A stretch of 37,291 nt of DNA from a virus, in the IMG/VR virus record IMGVR_UViG_3300042691_013029, positions 1 through 37,291 of that record; one strand, written 5' to 3'. The translations under genes and the position numbers were made by a program. Below are positions 20,296 to 27,095 of this stretch, piece by piece. The notes under the pieces are model-generated. The model worked only from the letters and a program-made list of their open reading frames with translations. It did not search any database and was not told the DNA's origin. Within the stretch, counting starts at the first letter, position 1; every line of letters begins with the position of its first letter.

Positions 20296-20894
20296 AAACC
20301 CTGTCCAATATCATTGACCTGACCCCGTTCGTCCCATCATGGCACGAACATGGATCCTGCATGGACCGCCGCCATATCCTGTGGCTCCAGTACCTGCTGA
20401 TGCGCACCGGCGTCCAGCGAACCCTTGAGATAGGCGTCCACACCGGTGCGTCATCCTCCGCCTTCATCGCAGCCAAGGTGCCAGACGCTCACTTCGCCGA
20501 CATCACCCGCACCATGGAGGCCGTCCGCGTCATTGGCGACCGCGGCACCTTCCATCAGCGGAAGGGAGTTGAAGTGCTCATTGATGAGCAACCATTTGAC
20601 CTGGTGCTCGTCGATGGTGCCCACGACGTTGATAGCGTGAGCGAGGAGATAGCCGCCCTGCGCATCAATGAGCCGCGCATCATCGTGGCCCATGACGTGG
20701 GCAGCAGCGCCGCAGGGTATGCCCATTGTGAGGGCGCTCGACTGCTGTGGGACCATCTGGTGGAGGATGGCTGGCTCGTCACCGTGGACCATTCCGACAG
20801 GCCCGCAGAGGCCACCAAGCGCGGTATGCTCGTCGCCACCCGCGACCCTGACCTGCATCAGATAGCCAAAGAGACATGGCTCATGACCACCTGA
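20292..20894 (+). CDS. Class I SAM-dependent methyltransferase (Methyltransf_24-like)
   Basis: A 200-aa protein with the Rossmann methyltransferase motifs: LEIGVHTGASSSAFIA (motif I, SAM binding), FDLVLVDGAHDVDSVSEEIA (motif IV) and IIVAHDVGSSAAG (motif V). The VDGAHD and HDV elements are typical of methyltransferases in sugar and lipopolysaccharide gene clusters, so methylation of a transferred sugar is a fair inference. It overlaps the glycosyltransferase upstream by 4 nt (ATGA) and the end of the convergent GT2 gene by 37 nt. Confidence 0.85.
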   Translation: MKTLSNIIDLTPFVPSWHEHGSCMDRRHILWLQYLLMRTGVQRTLEIGVHTGASSSAFIAAKVPDAHFADITRTMEAVRVIGDRGTFHQRKGVEVLIDEQPFDLVLVDGAHDVDSVSEEIAALRINEPRIIVAHDVGSSAAGYAHCEGARLLWDHLVEDGWLVTVDHSDRPAEATKRGMLVATRDPDLHQIAKETWLMTT

Positions 20895-21523
20895 GCATCC
20901 ACGCTGCTGGCCCGATGGCTCACGATGTCATAGCCCCACAGGTTCGTCCCAGTCTTGATGTCAGTCAGGCACACGCTGCCGTCCGCCACGTTGATGGGGA
21001 CCGCCTCGAAGCCTGCCCCCCGGATGGTGCAGTGGCTATCCTGGTCCAGGCCCTTGAGGCGCGTCGGTGTCCACAGCCGAGGCACAGCACCCAGCACCGC
21101 CCTGCTGACCACACGCCCCGCGCCATACAGCAGCGTGTCGCCACGGTCCCACCGCATCATGCAGGACCTGCGCGTGGCCGTGTCGTAGAAGCCGCACGAG
21201 CCGGGGAAGATGTAGTCCGCCTCGCTATTGATGACCGCCGTCAGGTAGGCCGGGTTGATGAAGTCGTCGCTCGGCAGTATCATCACCGCGTCAGGGTCCA
21301 TCGCCCGCGCCAGCGCCATCGCCGCATTGTGCTTGGCACCCAACGGCCTGTTCTCGGTCCTGACATAAGTCAGCCCATACTCTTGTGCCAATTCCTCCCC
21401 CTCGTCATCACTCACCGCCACCACCACCGGCATCAGCGGCAAGGTGTGCTCAAGCCACCGCCGTGTTAATTCAGGGCGCATGTGGAAACAAGTGGAGGCC
21501 ACTATATATTTGCTTCGGATCAT
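20858..21523 (-). CDS. Glycosyltransferase family 2
   Basis: A 221-aa GT-A protein on the opposite strand from the rest of the cassette. The order is IVASTCFHMRPELTRRWLEH, then YVRTENRPLGAKHNAAMALA (nucleotide-sugar ribose site), then VMILPSDDFINPAYL (the metal-binding DxD-type motif), then YGAGRVVSRAVLGAVPRLW. This is the usual GT2 order. ATG 21523 is chosen because an upstream TTG/ATG would overlap the divergent gene at 21533. A CATCTTTG element, one base pair off TAnnTTTG, lies just upstream on this strand. The convergent 3' end overlaps the methyltransferase gene. Confidence 0.82.
   Translation of the reverse strand: MIRSKYIVASTCFHMRPELTRRWLEHTLPLMPVVVAVSDDEGEELAQEYGLTYVRTENRPLGAKHNAAMALARAMDPDAVMILPSDDFINPAYLTAVINSEADYIFPGSCGFYDTATRRSCMMRWDRGDTLLYGAGRVVSRAVLGAVPRLWTPTRLKGLDQDSHCTIRGAGFEAVPINVADGSVCLTDIKTGTNLWGYDIVSHRASSVDAQVVMSHVSLAI
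21505..21512 (+). promoter_or_regulatory. -7 box (TATATTTG) for the 21533 gene
   Basis: TATATTTG matches TAnnTTTG and lies 20 nt before ATG 21533, inside the 5' end of the divergent GT2 gene. I see no clear TTG at the -33 position, so an activator may be needed. Confidence 0.5.
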
Positions 21524-21532
21524 ACTGCAAAG

Positions 21533-21916
21533 ATGAACCATAAACAACTGGCACAGGCTATCCTATCAGAGATAGACTATAGCCCTTCCCATGTCCATTG
21601 GGGTGAGCATCGACATGCTGCCTTTGACCTGGCGCGTGCCATCCAAGGCTACCGACCCAAGGCAGCCAACTGCCTGTCGTGCCACCTGAAGGTGGTCAAC
21701 ATCCTGCGCGATGCTGTCGGCATGCCTCCCATCGGTGCAGAGGCAACAGAGACCAAGCGGTCCCAGCGCCTCGCCATCTGTCGTGGCACCGCAGAGGACG
21801 GCAGCGATGCCTGTGAGCACATCGCATGGCCCGGCCTCAACTGCAAGGTCTGCGGCTGCTTCGTAGACCTAAAGGCAGCCTTCAAACGTCAACGCTGCCC
21901 TGTGGGCAAATGGTAA
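21533..21916 (+). CDS. Zinc-binding phage protein, 127 aa
   Basis: A 127-aa protein. The N-terminal helices (KQLAQAILSEIDYSPSHVHW) are followed by a cysteine-rich C-terminus: NCLSC, then AICRGTAEDGSDACEH, then NCKVCGCFVDLKAAFKRQRC ending PVGKW. The C-x-x-C-G-C ... C-P-x-x-K-W ending is common among tailed-phage proteins of unknown function and is expected to hold one zinc. ATG 21533 is used because the promoter element lies upstream of it. It opens the operon that leads to the terminase genes. Confidence 0.75.
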   Translation: MNHKQLAQAILSEIDYSPSHVHWGEHRHAAFDLARAIQGYRPKAANCLSCHLKVVNILRDAVGMPPIGAEATETKRSQRLAICRGTAEDGSDACEHIAWPGLNCKVCGCFVDLKAAFKRQRCPVGKW

Positions 21917-21917
21917 C

Positions 21918-22142
21918 ATGAGAGCACGCATGACCCTCTCCGACGGCAAGACACCCGGTGCCATGCGCCAAGGTGCCATCCTCATCAATGCCCTCCTCGC
22001 ACGCGGCTGCCGCATCGTCGATGACCCGCTCAACGACATCCCATCCGACTATCGTAAGTTCGTCCTGCAAATGGATGAAGATGCCTCCCCAAGGCTCGAA
22101 GAGAAACCCAAGCGCGGCCGACCTCGCAAGACGCCTGTATAA
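21918..22142 (+). CDS. Small protein with AT-hook-like tail
   Basis: A 74-aa basic protein, one base after the previous stop. The first half is compact (GKTPGAMRQGAILINALLAR, with GCRIVDDPLNDIP). The C-terminus, KPKRGRPRKTPV, contains the RGRP core of an AT-hook that binds the minor groove of AT-rich DNA. A DNA-binding accessory role near the terminase is possible. No family name is known to me. Confidence 0.7.
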   Translation: MRARMTLSDGKTPGAMRQGAILINALLARGCRIVDDPLNDIPSDYRKFVLQMDEDASPRLEEKPKRGRPRKTPV

Positions 22143-22143
22143 C

Positions 22144-22365
22144 ATGCCACGCTTTGCCGACATCCTACAAGAGGCCGAGGCCATCGCTGTCGAGTACCAG
22201 GAGTATGAGGTGGCCGATGCCATCGTTGCCGAGGAACCTCGACGCTATGGTATCGTCCGCAAGCTGGGCCACGAGCGTGAGGCCATCTACGACAACTTCC
22301 TCCGGGCAGCCTACTACCGGCTGCTTGCCAAAGAGATTAAGAAAGATGCCCGCACAGCGCTGTAA
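22144..22365 (+). CDS. Small helical protein, 73 aa
   Basis: A 73-aa acidic helical protein (MPRFADILQEAEAIAVEYQE, later RKLGHEREAIYDNFLRAAYY) that starts one base after the preceding stop and overlaps the next gene by 20 nt. ATG 22144 is chosen because upstream in-frame sequence is a shadow of the AT-hook gene. Function unknown. Confidence 0.65.
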   Translation: MPRFADILQEAEAIAVEYQEYEVADAIVAEEPRRYGIVRKLGHEREAIYDNFLRAAYYRLLAKEIKKDARTAL

Positions 22366-22792
22366 CAATGGCAAGTGGAAGTGGGGGCCACGCGGCTCCT
22401 GCGTCTTCGATACCAAGGAAGAGGCAGAGCGCGCTGGCCGTGCCATCGAGCGTGAGCGCCATCGTGCTGAGGTGGAGAGTTACAAGCCAACCGATGCCAT
22501 GGTCAAAGAGGCCGAGCGCGGGCTGGCATGGCGGCGCGAGTACGGTCGCGGTGGTACCGAGATAGGCCTCGCAAGGGCAAGGGACATCAGCAACCGCAAG
22601 GGCCTGCCCATCGATACCGTCAAGCGCATGAAAGCCTACTTCGACCGGCACGAGGTGGACAAGCAAGGCAAGGGCTGGTCACCCGGCGAGGATGGCTACC
22701 CCAGCAATGGGCGCATCGCATGGGCGCTGTGGGGAGGTGACCCCGGATGGACATGGGCACGAAACATCATCGAGCGACATGAAAAGCGGTGA
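22346..22792 (+). CDS. Conserved phage protein with the RGGTxxGxARARD motif
   Basis: A 148-aa protein. After a short basic start (CNNGKWKWGPRGSC), residues about 48-148 carry a pattern seen in many phages: PTDAMVKEAERGLAWRREYG, RGGTEIGLARARDISN, TVKRMKAYFDRHEVD, GYPSNGRIAWALWGGDPGW. The function of this domain is not established; it occurs alone and fused to capsid-region proteins. Its place just before the small terminase suggests a packaging or assembly role. It overlaps both neighbours. Confidence 0.72.
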   Translation: MPAQRCNNGKWKWGPRGSCVFDTKEEAERAGRAIERERHRAEVESYKPTDAMVKEAERGLAWRREYGRGGTEIGLARARDISNRKGLPIDTVKRMKAYFDRHEVDKQGKGWSPGEDGYPSNGRIAWALWGGDPGWTWARNIIERHEKR

Positions 22793-22997
22793 CCCCGTCA
22801 AGGTGAGCTACAAGGGAGGCGGGCACCGCATCGGCGTGGTCCGCTCCAATTGCGTCAACATCGATGGCAACTGGCTCATCGAATTCGTTGATGGCCTTGA
22901 GTGGGTGCCAGCCGGATGGATACAACTCCATCGGTATCAGACGGTTACGGAGCGCGTCTTAGAGGAACAGAAGAAGCAACAAGGTCTAACTGACTGA
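22779..22997 (+). CDS. Small SH3-like protein, 72 aa
   Basis: A 72-aa protein with a short beta-barrel pattern: DPVKVSYKGGGHRIGVVRSN, then DGNWLIEFVDGLEWVPAGWI, and a charged helical tail (ERVLEEQKKQQ). The strand arrangement resembles small SH3/KOW-type folds. ATG 22779 overlaps the previous gene by 14 nt. Function unknown; the small terminase follows. Confidence 0.65.
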   Translation: MKSGDPVKVSYKGGGHRIGVVRSNCVNIDGNWLIEFVDGLEWVPAGWIQLHRYQTVTERVLEEQKKQQGLTD

Positions 22998-23002
22998 TAA
23001 TC

Positions 23003-23296
23003 ATGGCAGACCGAAAAGAACGGACAGCATCGGGACGCTTTGGACCCGGCAATGCAGGCAGGCCAGCAGGCACACCCAACAAGTCCACCATGGCCGCGAA
23101 GACCGCCTTCCAGATGGCGTTCGATAAGCTCGGTGGATGGGAGCGCCTCGCCGAGTGGGCAGGCTCCGACAACGACAACCTGCGCGAGTTCTACAAGTTG
23201 TACTCGAAGCTCATCCCGCAGGATGTCACCAGCGGTGGCGACAAGCTCCCCGCCGTGACCATCAACGTGCCACCCATCCCCGATGGCAAAGATTGA
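23003..23296 (+). CDS. Terminase small subunit candidate
   Basis: A 97-aa protein. The N-terminus has the GNAGRPAGTPNKSTMAAKTA signature (GN-x-GRP-x-G-x-PN-K) frequent in small terminases and DUF5681-like proteins, followed by a helical HTH-size region (AFQMAFDKLGGWERLAEWAG) and a Pro-rich end (INVPPIPDGKD). It would recognise phage DNA and pass it to the large subunit. A methyltransferase gene sits between it and the large terminase, overlapping by 14 nt. Confidence 0.7.
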   Translation: MADRKERTASGRFGPGNAGRPAGTPNKSTMAAKTAFQMAFDKLGGWERLAEWAGSDNDNLREFYKLYSKLIPQDVTSGGDKLPAVTINVPPIPDGKD

Positions 23297-23948
23297 GCTT
23301 CTGCATATCGACTGCATGGAGTTCATGCGCGGCCTACCTGACAAGGCGTTCGATTTTGCTATTGTGGACCCCGAGTTCGGCATTGGCATAGGACGAAGCC
23401 CGCGCCTTGTGACTGACAAGGGGATGAAGCCTAAGGCATGGGATGACAAGCCAATCGACGCCAGCTACTTTGACGAGTTGTTCAGGGTATCAACGCACCA
23501 AATTATTTGGGGCGCGAACTACTACGCTCTGCCACCAACGAAGCACTGCATCATTTGGGACAAGGAACAACCGGAGGCACTGAGCTTCGGTATGTTCGAC
23601 TTTGCGTGGACATCCTTTGATGGGTCGAACAAGATTTTCAGGCAGTCTGTCCGCATCGAGGGCAATACGTTCCACCCCACCCAGAAGCCCGTAGCCCTAT
23701 ACCGCTGGCTCCTGAAGAACTACGCCAAGCCGGGGCAGCGGATACTCGACACTCACTTGGGAAGCGGCTCCATCGCCATCGCCTGTGACATCGAAGGGTT
23801 CGACCTCGTGGGCTGCGAAATAGACGCGGACTACATCGCCGGAGCACGAAAACGCCTTGCTGACCACCAAGCTCAGCCGCGCCTCTTTGATGCTCCCGTG
23901 ATAACAGAGACGCAGTTATCCTTTCACGATGGCGGACCTCAGCCCTAA
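23283..23948 (+). CDS. DNA adenine/cytosine-N4 methyltransferase, orphan
   Basis: A 221-aa beta-type DNA amino-methyltransferase. Motif IV appears as D29-P-E-F32 (usual form (D/N/S)PP(Y/F)), the target region carries FHPTQKPVALYRWLLKNYAK, and motif I, DTHLGSGSIAIACDIEGFDL, follows, giving the beta order. The aromatic F32 could still stack on the flipped base. No restriction enzyme is encoded beside it, so it probably protects phage DNA or marks packaging DNA. It overlaps the terminase genes on both sides. Confidence 0.88.
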   Translation: MAKIELLHIDCMEFMRGLPDKAFDFAIVDPEFGIGIGRSPRLVTDKGMKPKAWDDKPIDASYFDELFRVSTHQIIWGANYYALPPTKHCIIWDKEQPEALSFGMFDFAWTSFDGSNKIFRQSVRIEGNTFHPTQKPVALYRWLLKNYAKPGQRILDTHLGSGSIAIACDIEGFDLVGCEIDADYIAGARKRLADHQAQPRLFDAPVITETQLSFHDGGPQP

Positions 23949-25290
23949 GCAAGGTCTGGCATGGCGATACCTTGACGACAGCACGCACAGCGAGGTGCTG
24001 TATGGTGGAGCCGCAGGCGGCGGAAAGTCGTGGCTCGGTGCCTTGTGGCTCTTCACTAATGCCCTCCGCTACCAAGGCTCACGCTGGCTGATGGGTCGGG
24101 CAGTAGCCAAGACGCTGAAGGAGACGACCCTCAACTCCTTCTTCGATGTCTGCTCCCAGCATGGATACCGTGCTGGTGCCCACTACACCTACAATGCACA
24201 GACCGGTCAGATAACCATCGGGGCCTCCACTATCATCCTCAAGGACCTCTTCGCCTACCCATCGGACCCGAACTTCGACGACCTCGGCTCCCTTGAGATC
24301 ACCGGGGCCTTCATCGATGAGGCCAACCAGGTGACCGCCAAGGCCAAGGCCATCGTGGGCAGCCGCATACGCTACAAGCTGGACGAGTTCGGCCTCACCC
24401 CAAAGCTGCTGCTCACCTGCAACCCGGCCCGCAACTGGGTCTATACCGACTTCTACGACCCATACCGCAAAGGTGTTCTCGCGCCACATAGAGCGTTCGT
24501 TCCGGCCTTAGTGACGGACAATAGCCACATTAGCTCGCACTACATCGACAACCTGCGCAGGCTGACAGGCCCCGACCGTGAGCGCCTGCTCCTGGGCAAC
24601 TGGGACTACGACCACGACCCTGCCGCGCTGATGGCACCCGACGCCATCATGGACATCTTCACAGCCGACCATGTGGAGGCTGGCAAGATGGCTATCACCG
24701 CAGACATTGCACGCTATGGCAGCGACCGCACGGTTATCATGCTGTGGTCGGGCCTGCGGGTGGTACACGTCACGGTGATGGACCGCAACGCCATCACGGA
24801 GGCCGCTGCGGCCATCAGGCAGCTGGCGGAGCAGGAGGGCGTGCCACGGTCACGCATCGTGGTGGACGACGACGGCATCGGTGGCGGCGTGGTGGACCTG
24901 CTGCCGGGCTGCGTGGCGTTCAAGGGCGGTGGCAAGGTGATGGGCAATGGTGAGTACCAGAACCTCAAGGCCCAGTGCAGCTACGAGCTGGCGGCGCACG
25001 TCAACGATGGGCTGGTGGCATGGGAGCCGGAGGCGTACCACGAGGAGGTCAGCACGGAGCTGCGGTGGGTCAAGCGCGACAAGGTGGACAGCGATGGCAA
25101 GCTGCGCATCTTGGGCAAGGAGAAGGTCAAGGAGGGGCTGGGGCGGTCTCCGGACTTCGCCGATGCGATGATGATGCGGATGGTGCTGGAACTGCGCGGT
25201 GATGTGGTTGGGTCTGACTACCTTCGCAGCAAGGGCAGAGCGCATCGGCGCGGCGCCTTCGTTGACAACCTACGCAAGACTATCAGATGA
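23929..25290 (+). CDS. Terminase large subunit
   Basis: A 453-aa packaging motor. The ATPase has Walker A GGAAGGGKS (residues 26-34), Walker B AFIDEA (127-132) and the coupling motif LLTCNPARNW. The nuclease has acidic residues in ITADIARYGSDRT (Asp259), VVDDDGIGGGVVDLL and the C-terminal SPDFADAMMM. This is the RNase H-like order of large terminases. It pumps DNA into the prohead through the portal and cuts genome units. It overlaps the methyltransferase by 20 nt and the next small gene by 4 nt. Confidence 0.95.
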   Translation: MADLSPKQGLAWRYLDDSTHSEVLYGGAAGGGKSWLGALWLFTNALRYQGSRWLMGRAVAKTLKETTLNSFFDVCSQHGYRAGAHYTYNAQTGQITIGASTIILKDLFAYPSDPNFDDLGSLEITGAFIDEANQVTAKAKAIVGSRIRYKLDEFGLTPKLLLTCNPARNWVYTDFYDPYRKGVLAPHRAFVPALVTDNSHISSHYIDNLRRLTGPDRERLLLGNWDYDHDPAALMAPDAIMDIFTADHVEAGKMAITADIARYGSDRTVIMLWSGLRVVHVTVMDRNAITEAAAAIRQLAEQEGVPRSRIVVDDDGIGGGVVDLLPGCVAFKGGGKVMGNGEYQNLKAQCSYELAAHVNDGLVAWEPEAYHEEVSTELRWVKRDKVDSDGKLRILGKEKVKEGLGRSPDFADAMMMRMVLELRGDVVGSDYLRSKGRAHRRGAFVDNLRKTIR

Positions 25291-25439
25291 GCGGCCCCGA
25301 GTTGATACGGCGGTACATCCTTGCCATGAAGGGCGTGGACATCGGCGGCATCGCAGAACCAGTAACAACACTTCAGTGGGCACTATACTACCAAGCGCTC
25401 GCCATCGCTACCGATTGGTGGCAAAGCAATAACCAATGA
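25287..25439 (+). CDS. Small protein between terminase and tail chaperone, 50 aa
   Basis: A 50-aa frame fixed on both sides by ATGA overlaps, with the terminase stop (25287-25290) and the chaperone start (25436-25439). The sequence is helical and ends with aromatic residues (TTLQWALYYQALAIATDWWQ). The double coupling is good evidence that it is translated. Function unknown. Confidence 0.75.
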   Translation: MSGPELIRRYILAMKGVDIGGIAEPVTTLQWALYYQALAIATDWWQSNNQ

Positions 25440-26134
25440 GCAAGGTCATCACCCTCCACGAGCCGGACGGCTCCAGCCACGACTACCGCATCCTCCCCTT
25501 TGAGGACCTGACCATAGCCGACTGGTATGCCATCACCAACCCGCCCATCGATGCGGGCACCTCCGAGAGTGAGGCGACCTACGAGCTCATCCGGCGCTGG
25601 GTGCGCATCCCTAAGACGAAGCTGCGGCGGATGAAGCCAGCCGACGTGGAGGCGCTGGTGACGGCGCTGGGCACCATGCTTGGACAGGCCACCAAGGCGC
25701 GGATGGATGCGTTCACTCCGGAGCCGACCTTCGAGTGGGGAGGAACGACTTACGTCGTCCCCCAGAACATAGAGGCCGACACCACCTTCGGCCAGTGGGC
25801 GGACATCAACGCCAGGCTGGAGACGCTGACCACCGACGTGGACATGCTGCCGGTCATCCTCGCCATCCTCCTGGTGGAGCAGGGAAAGGAGTATGATGGC
25901 ACAGACCTCGAGGCCCGCATCAGCGCCATGCGGAACATGCCGGTGGAGTATTCGATGAAGCTGTCCGCTTTTTTTTTAAGCAGCGGGACGCGATTGCAAA
26001 GCGTCATGAACCAGTATTTGAGCCGGAGGCTGATGTCCGCGCTGCATCTGCTTCAGCAGGAAGCGAGCGTGTTGAGCGACGCTACGGGTGGTTTGCCACC
26101 ATCTACCGACTCGCCCAGCTCAAGCCCATCCTGA
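25436..26134 (+). CDS. Tail assembly chaperone, short (unshifted) form
   Basis: A 232-aa protein. The body (HDYRILPFEDLTIADWYAIT, then FGQWADINARLETLTTDVDM, LPVILAILLVEQGKEYDGTD and NMPVEYSMKLSAFF) has the pattern of Bacteroidota phage tail assembly chaperones. At 25972-25978 it crosses the heptamer T-TTT-TTA in frame. Unshifted reading continues for 51 more residues and ends in a Ser/Pro-rich tail (STDSPSSSPS). In long-tailed phages such a G protein and its frameshifted GT form coat the tape measure during tail assembly. Here the tape measure is more than 5 kb downstream. Confidence 0.75.
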   Translation: MSKVITLHEPDGSSHDYRILPFEDLTIADWYAITNPPIDAGTSESEATYELIRRWVRIPKTKLRRMKPADVEALVTALGTMLGQATKARMDAFTPEPTFEWGGTTYVVPQNIEADTTFGQWADINARLETLTTDVDMLPVILAILLVEQGKEYDGTDLEARISAMRNMPVEYSMKLSAFFLSSGTRLQSVMNQYLSRRLMSALHLLQQEASVLSDATGGLPPSTDSPSSSPS

Positions 26135-26289
26135 TAGCCCTGTTCGGGGACAAGGGCGAGGTGGTCCGGTACACGACCGCCGAGTGCCTGACCGTGCTCA
26201 GCTATGAGCGGGACAGCGACGTGCTGCAGGGACGCATCCAGCAGCGGTACCAGCGGATGAAGGAGAACGAGAAGCGGCGAAAGCGCTGA
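25436..26289 (+). CDS. Tail assembly chaperone, frameshifted (GT-like) form
   Basis: A -1 shift at 25972-25978 joins the chaperone body to a second frame that stays open to TGA 26287-26289. It gives about 284 residues with a new end: KQRDAIAKRHEPVFEPEADV, YGWFATIYRLAQLKPILIAL, then QGRIQQRYQRMKENEKRRKR. The second frame has no ATG of its own before about 26257 and its codon use is like that of neighbouring genes, so a shift (or a base error in the T-run) is needed to express it. Coordinates include the slip and are not a simple frame. Confidence 0.65.
25972..25978 (+). other. Slippery heptamer T-TTT-TTA
   Basis: The nine-T run (25969-25977) followed by AAG contains T TTT TTA in the zero frame, the same X-XXY-YYZ form as the retroviral gag-pol site. 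It lies where the two chaperone frames meet. Confidence 0.75.
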
Positions 26290-26559
26290 TACTCAGGGAC
26301 ATTACACTTCGACTTTTTGGGTGTTCAATGTGTAATCCTCCTAAGCCTCAGGGAGTTAGGCCACATTTTGCGCCAATATTACACTTTACACTTCCGCTCT
26401 TATACCCTTTATATATACAGAGGCGAAACCATTGGCCGTGCGTGAAAAAATAGGGGGGGGGAAGTGTAAAGTGTAATGTCCTTGATACTCAGGGAGTTAG
26501 CCACTACACTTCCATTACACTTCACTTTGCAAGTGTAGTGACCGATATTTATGGCCTCT
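26290..26559. repeat. Repeat-rich intergenic region with ATTACACTT motifs and inverted repeats
   Basis: This gene-free stretch holds no reading frame I can support. It contains about nine copies of a 9-mer close to (A/T)TTACACTT in both orientations, e.g. 26301, 26378, 26385, 26461(-), 26469(-), 26514, 26531(-). There is an 18-bp perfect inverted repeat (ATTACACTTTACACTTCC 26378-26395 with 26460-26477), a 10-bp inverted repeat (26502-26511 with 26531-26540), and a 13-bp direct repeat CTCAGGGAGTTAG (26347-26359, 26488-26500). GATACTCAGGGA is repeated at 26288 and 26484. An AT-rich TTATATATAC and a run of nine G (26453-26461) lie between the arms. Confidence 0.8.
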
Positions 26560-26594
26560 TGGCCTAAAGGTTAGGCCACGGCGCCATATCTTTG
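26560..26594 (+). promoter_or_regulatory. Candidate late promoter of the tail operon
   Basis: A perfect 8-bp inverted repeat, TGGCCTAA-AGG-TTAGGCCA (26560-26578), is followed by a -7 box TATCTTTG (26587-26594), 18 nt before ATG 26613. There is no good TTG at -33; the palindrome occupies that place. Almost the same 18-mer lies at 34556-34573 before the protease-capsid operon. Confidence 0.7.
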
Positions 26595-26612
26595 CACCTA
26601 CCTTCGCCCGAT

Positions 26613-27095
26613 ATGGTGGGCGTTGACATCATCCGTGAGCTGTTCAAGGGTGTGGTGACAAGCCATATCGTAGGGGTATCGTGGCTCAGTGACTGGACAT
26701 CAGCATTGGATGCTGACCATGACTTGAGTTACCCTGCCTGTATATGGAAGCCCCCTACAACAGGAGTGGTAATCGAAGGGAATATATCCTTCGATACCTT
26801 CGGCGTGGACGTCATCTTCGTTGATGACACCGACAGCGACCGCACAGCAGACCAGCGCGATGATGCATACGAGCGGATGGAGAGCATCGCCCGCCAGTGC
26901 TTCTACCGCTTCAGGCAGCTCTATGTCCTCGACAACGCCGTCTACCAGGGCGTGACCATTGACCTCGGCGTGGAGACCAGCCCCAGCCTAAGCGCCATCT
27001 GGGACGAGCCTGGGCGCATGACGACCGGTGCGCGCATGACCGTGACCTTCCGTAACCGCATACCAGCACCCTGCCCCGATGGCTACTTCAGTTGA
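26613..27095 (+). CDS. Tail completion / tail terminator-like protein
   Basis: A 160-aa protein and first gene of the tail operon. ATG 26613 is chosen because the alternative TTG at 26592 lies in the promoter. The N-terminus (VDIIRELFKGVVTSHIVGVS) is followed by strands (GVVIEGNISFDTFGVDVIFV), an acidic helix (DQRDDAYERMESIARQCFYR) and further strands to a Pro-rich end. An alpha-beta protein of this size before a gp10-like gene fits a tail completion or terminator protein. No motif proves it. Confidence 0.55.
   Translation: MVGVDIIRELFKGVVTSHIVGVSWLSDWTSALDADHDLSYPACIWKPPTTGVVIEGNISFDTFGVDVIFVDDTDSDRTADQRDDAYERMESIARQCFYRFRQLYVLDNAVYQGVTIDLGVETSPSLSAIWDEPGRMTTGARMTVTFRNRIPAPCPDGYFS

Noticed and set aside
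26290-26612. tRNA gene in the largest gene-free region
   Set aside because: No cloverleaf, TTCRA loop or CCA-like 3' end could be found; the structure consists of repeats.
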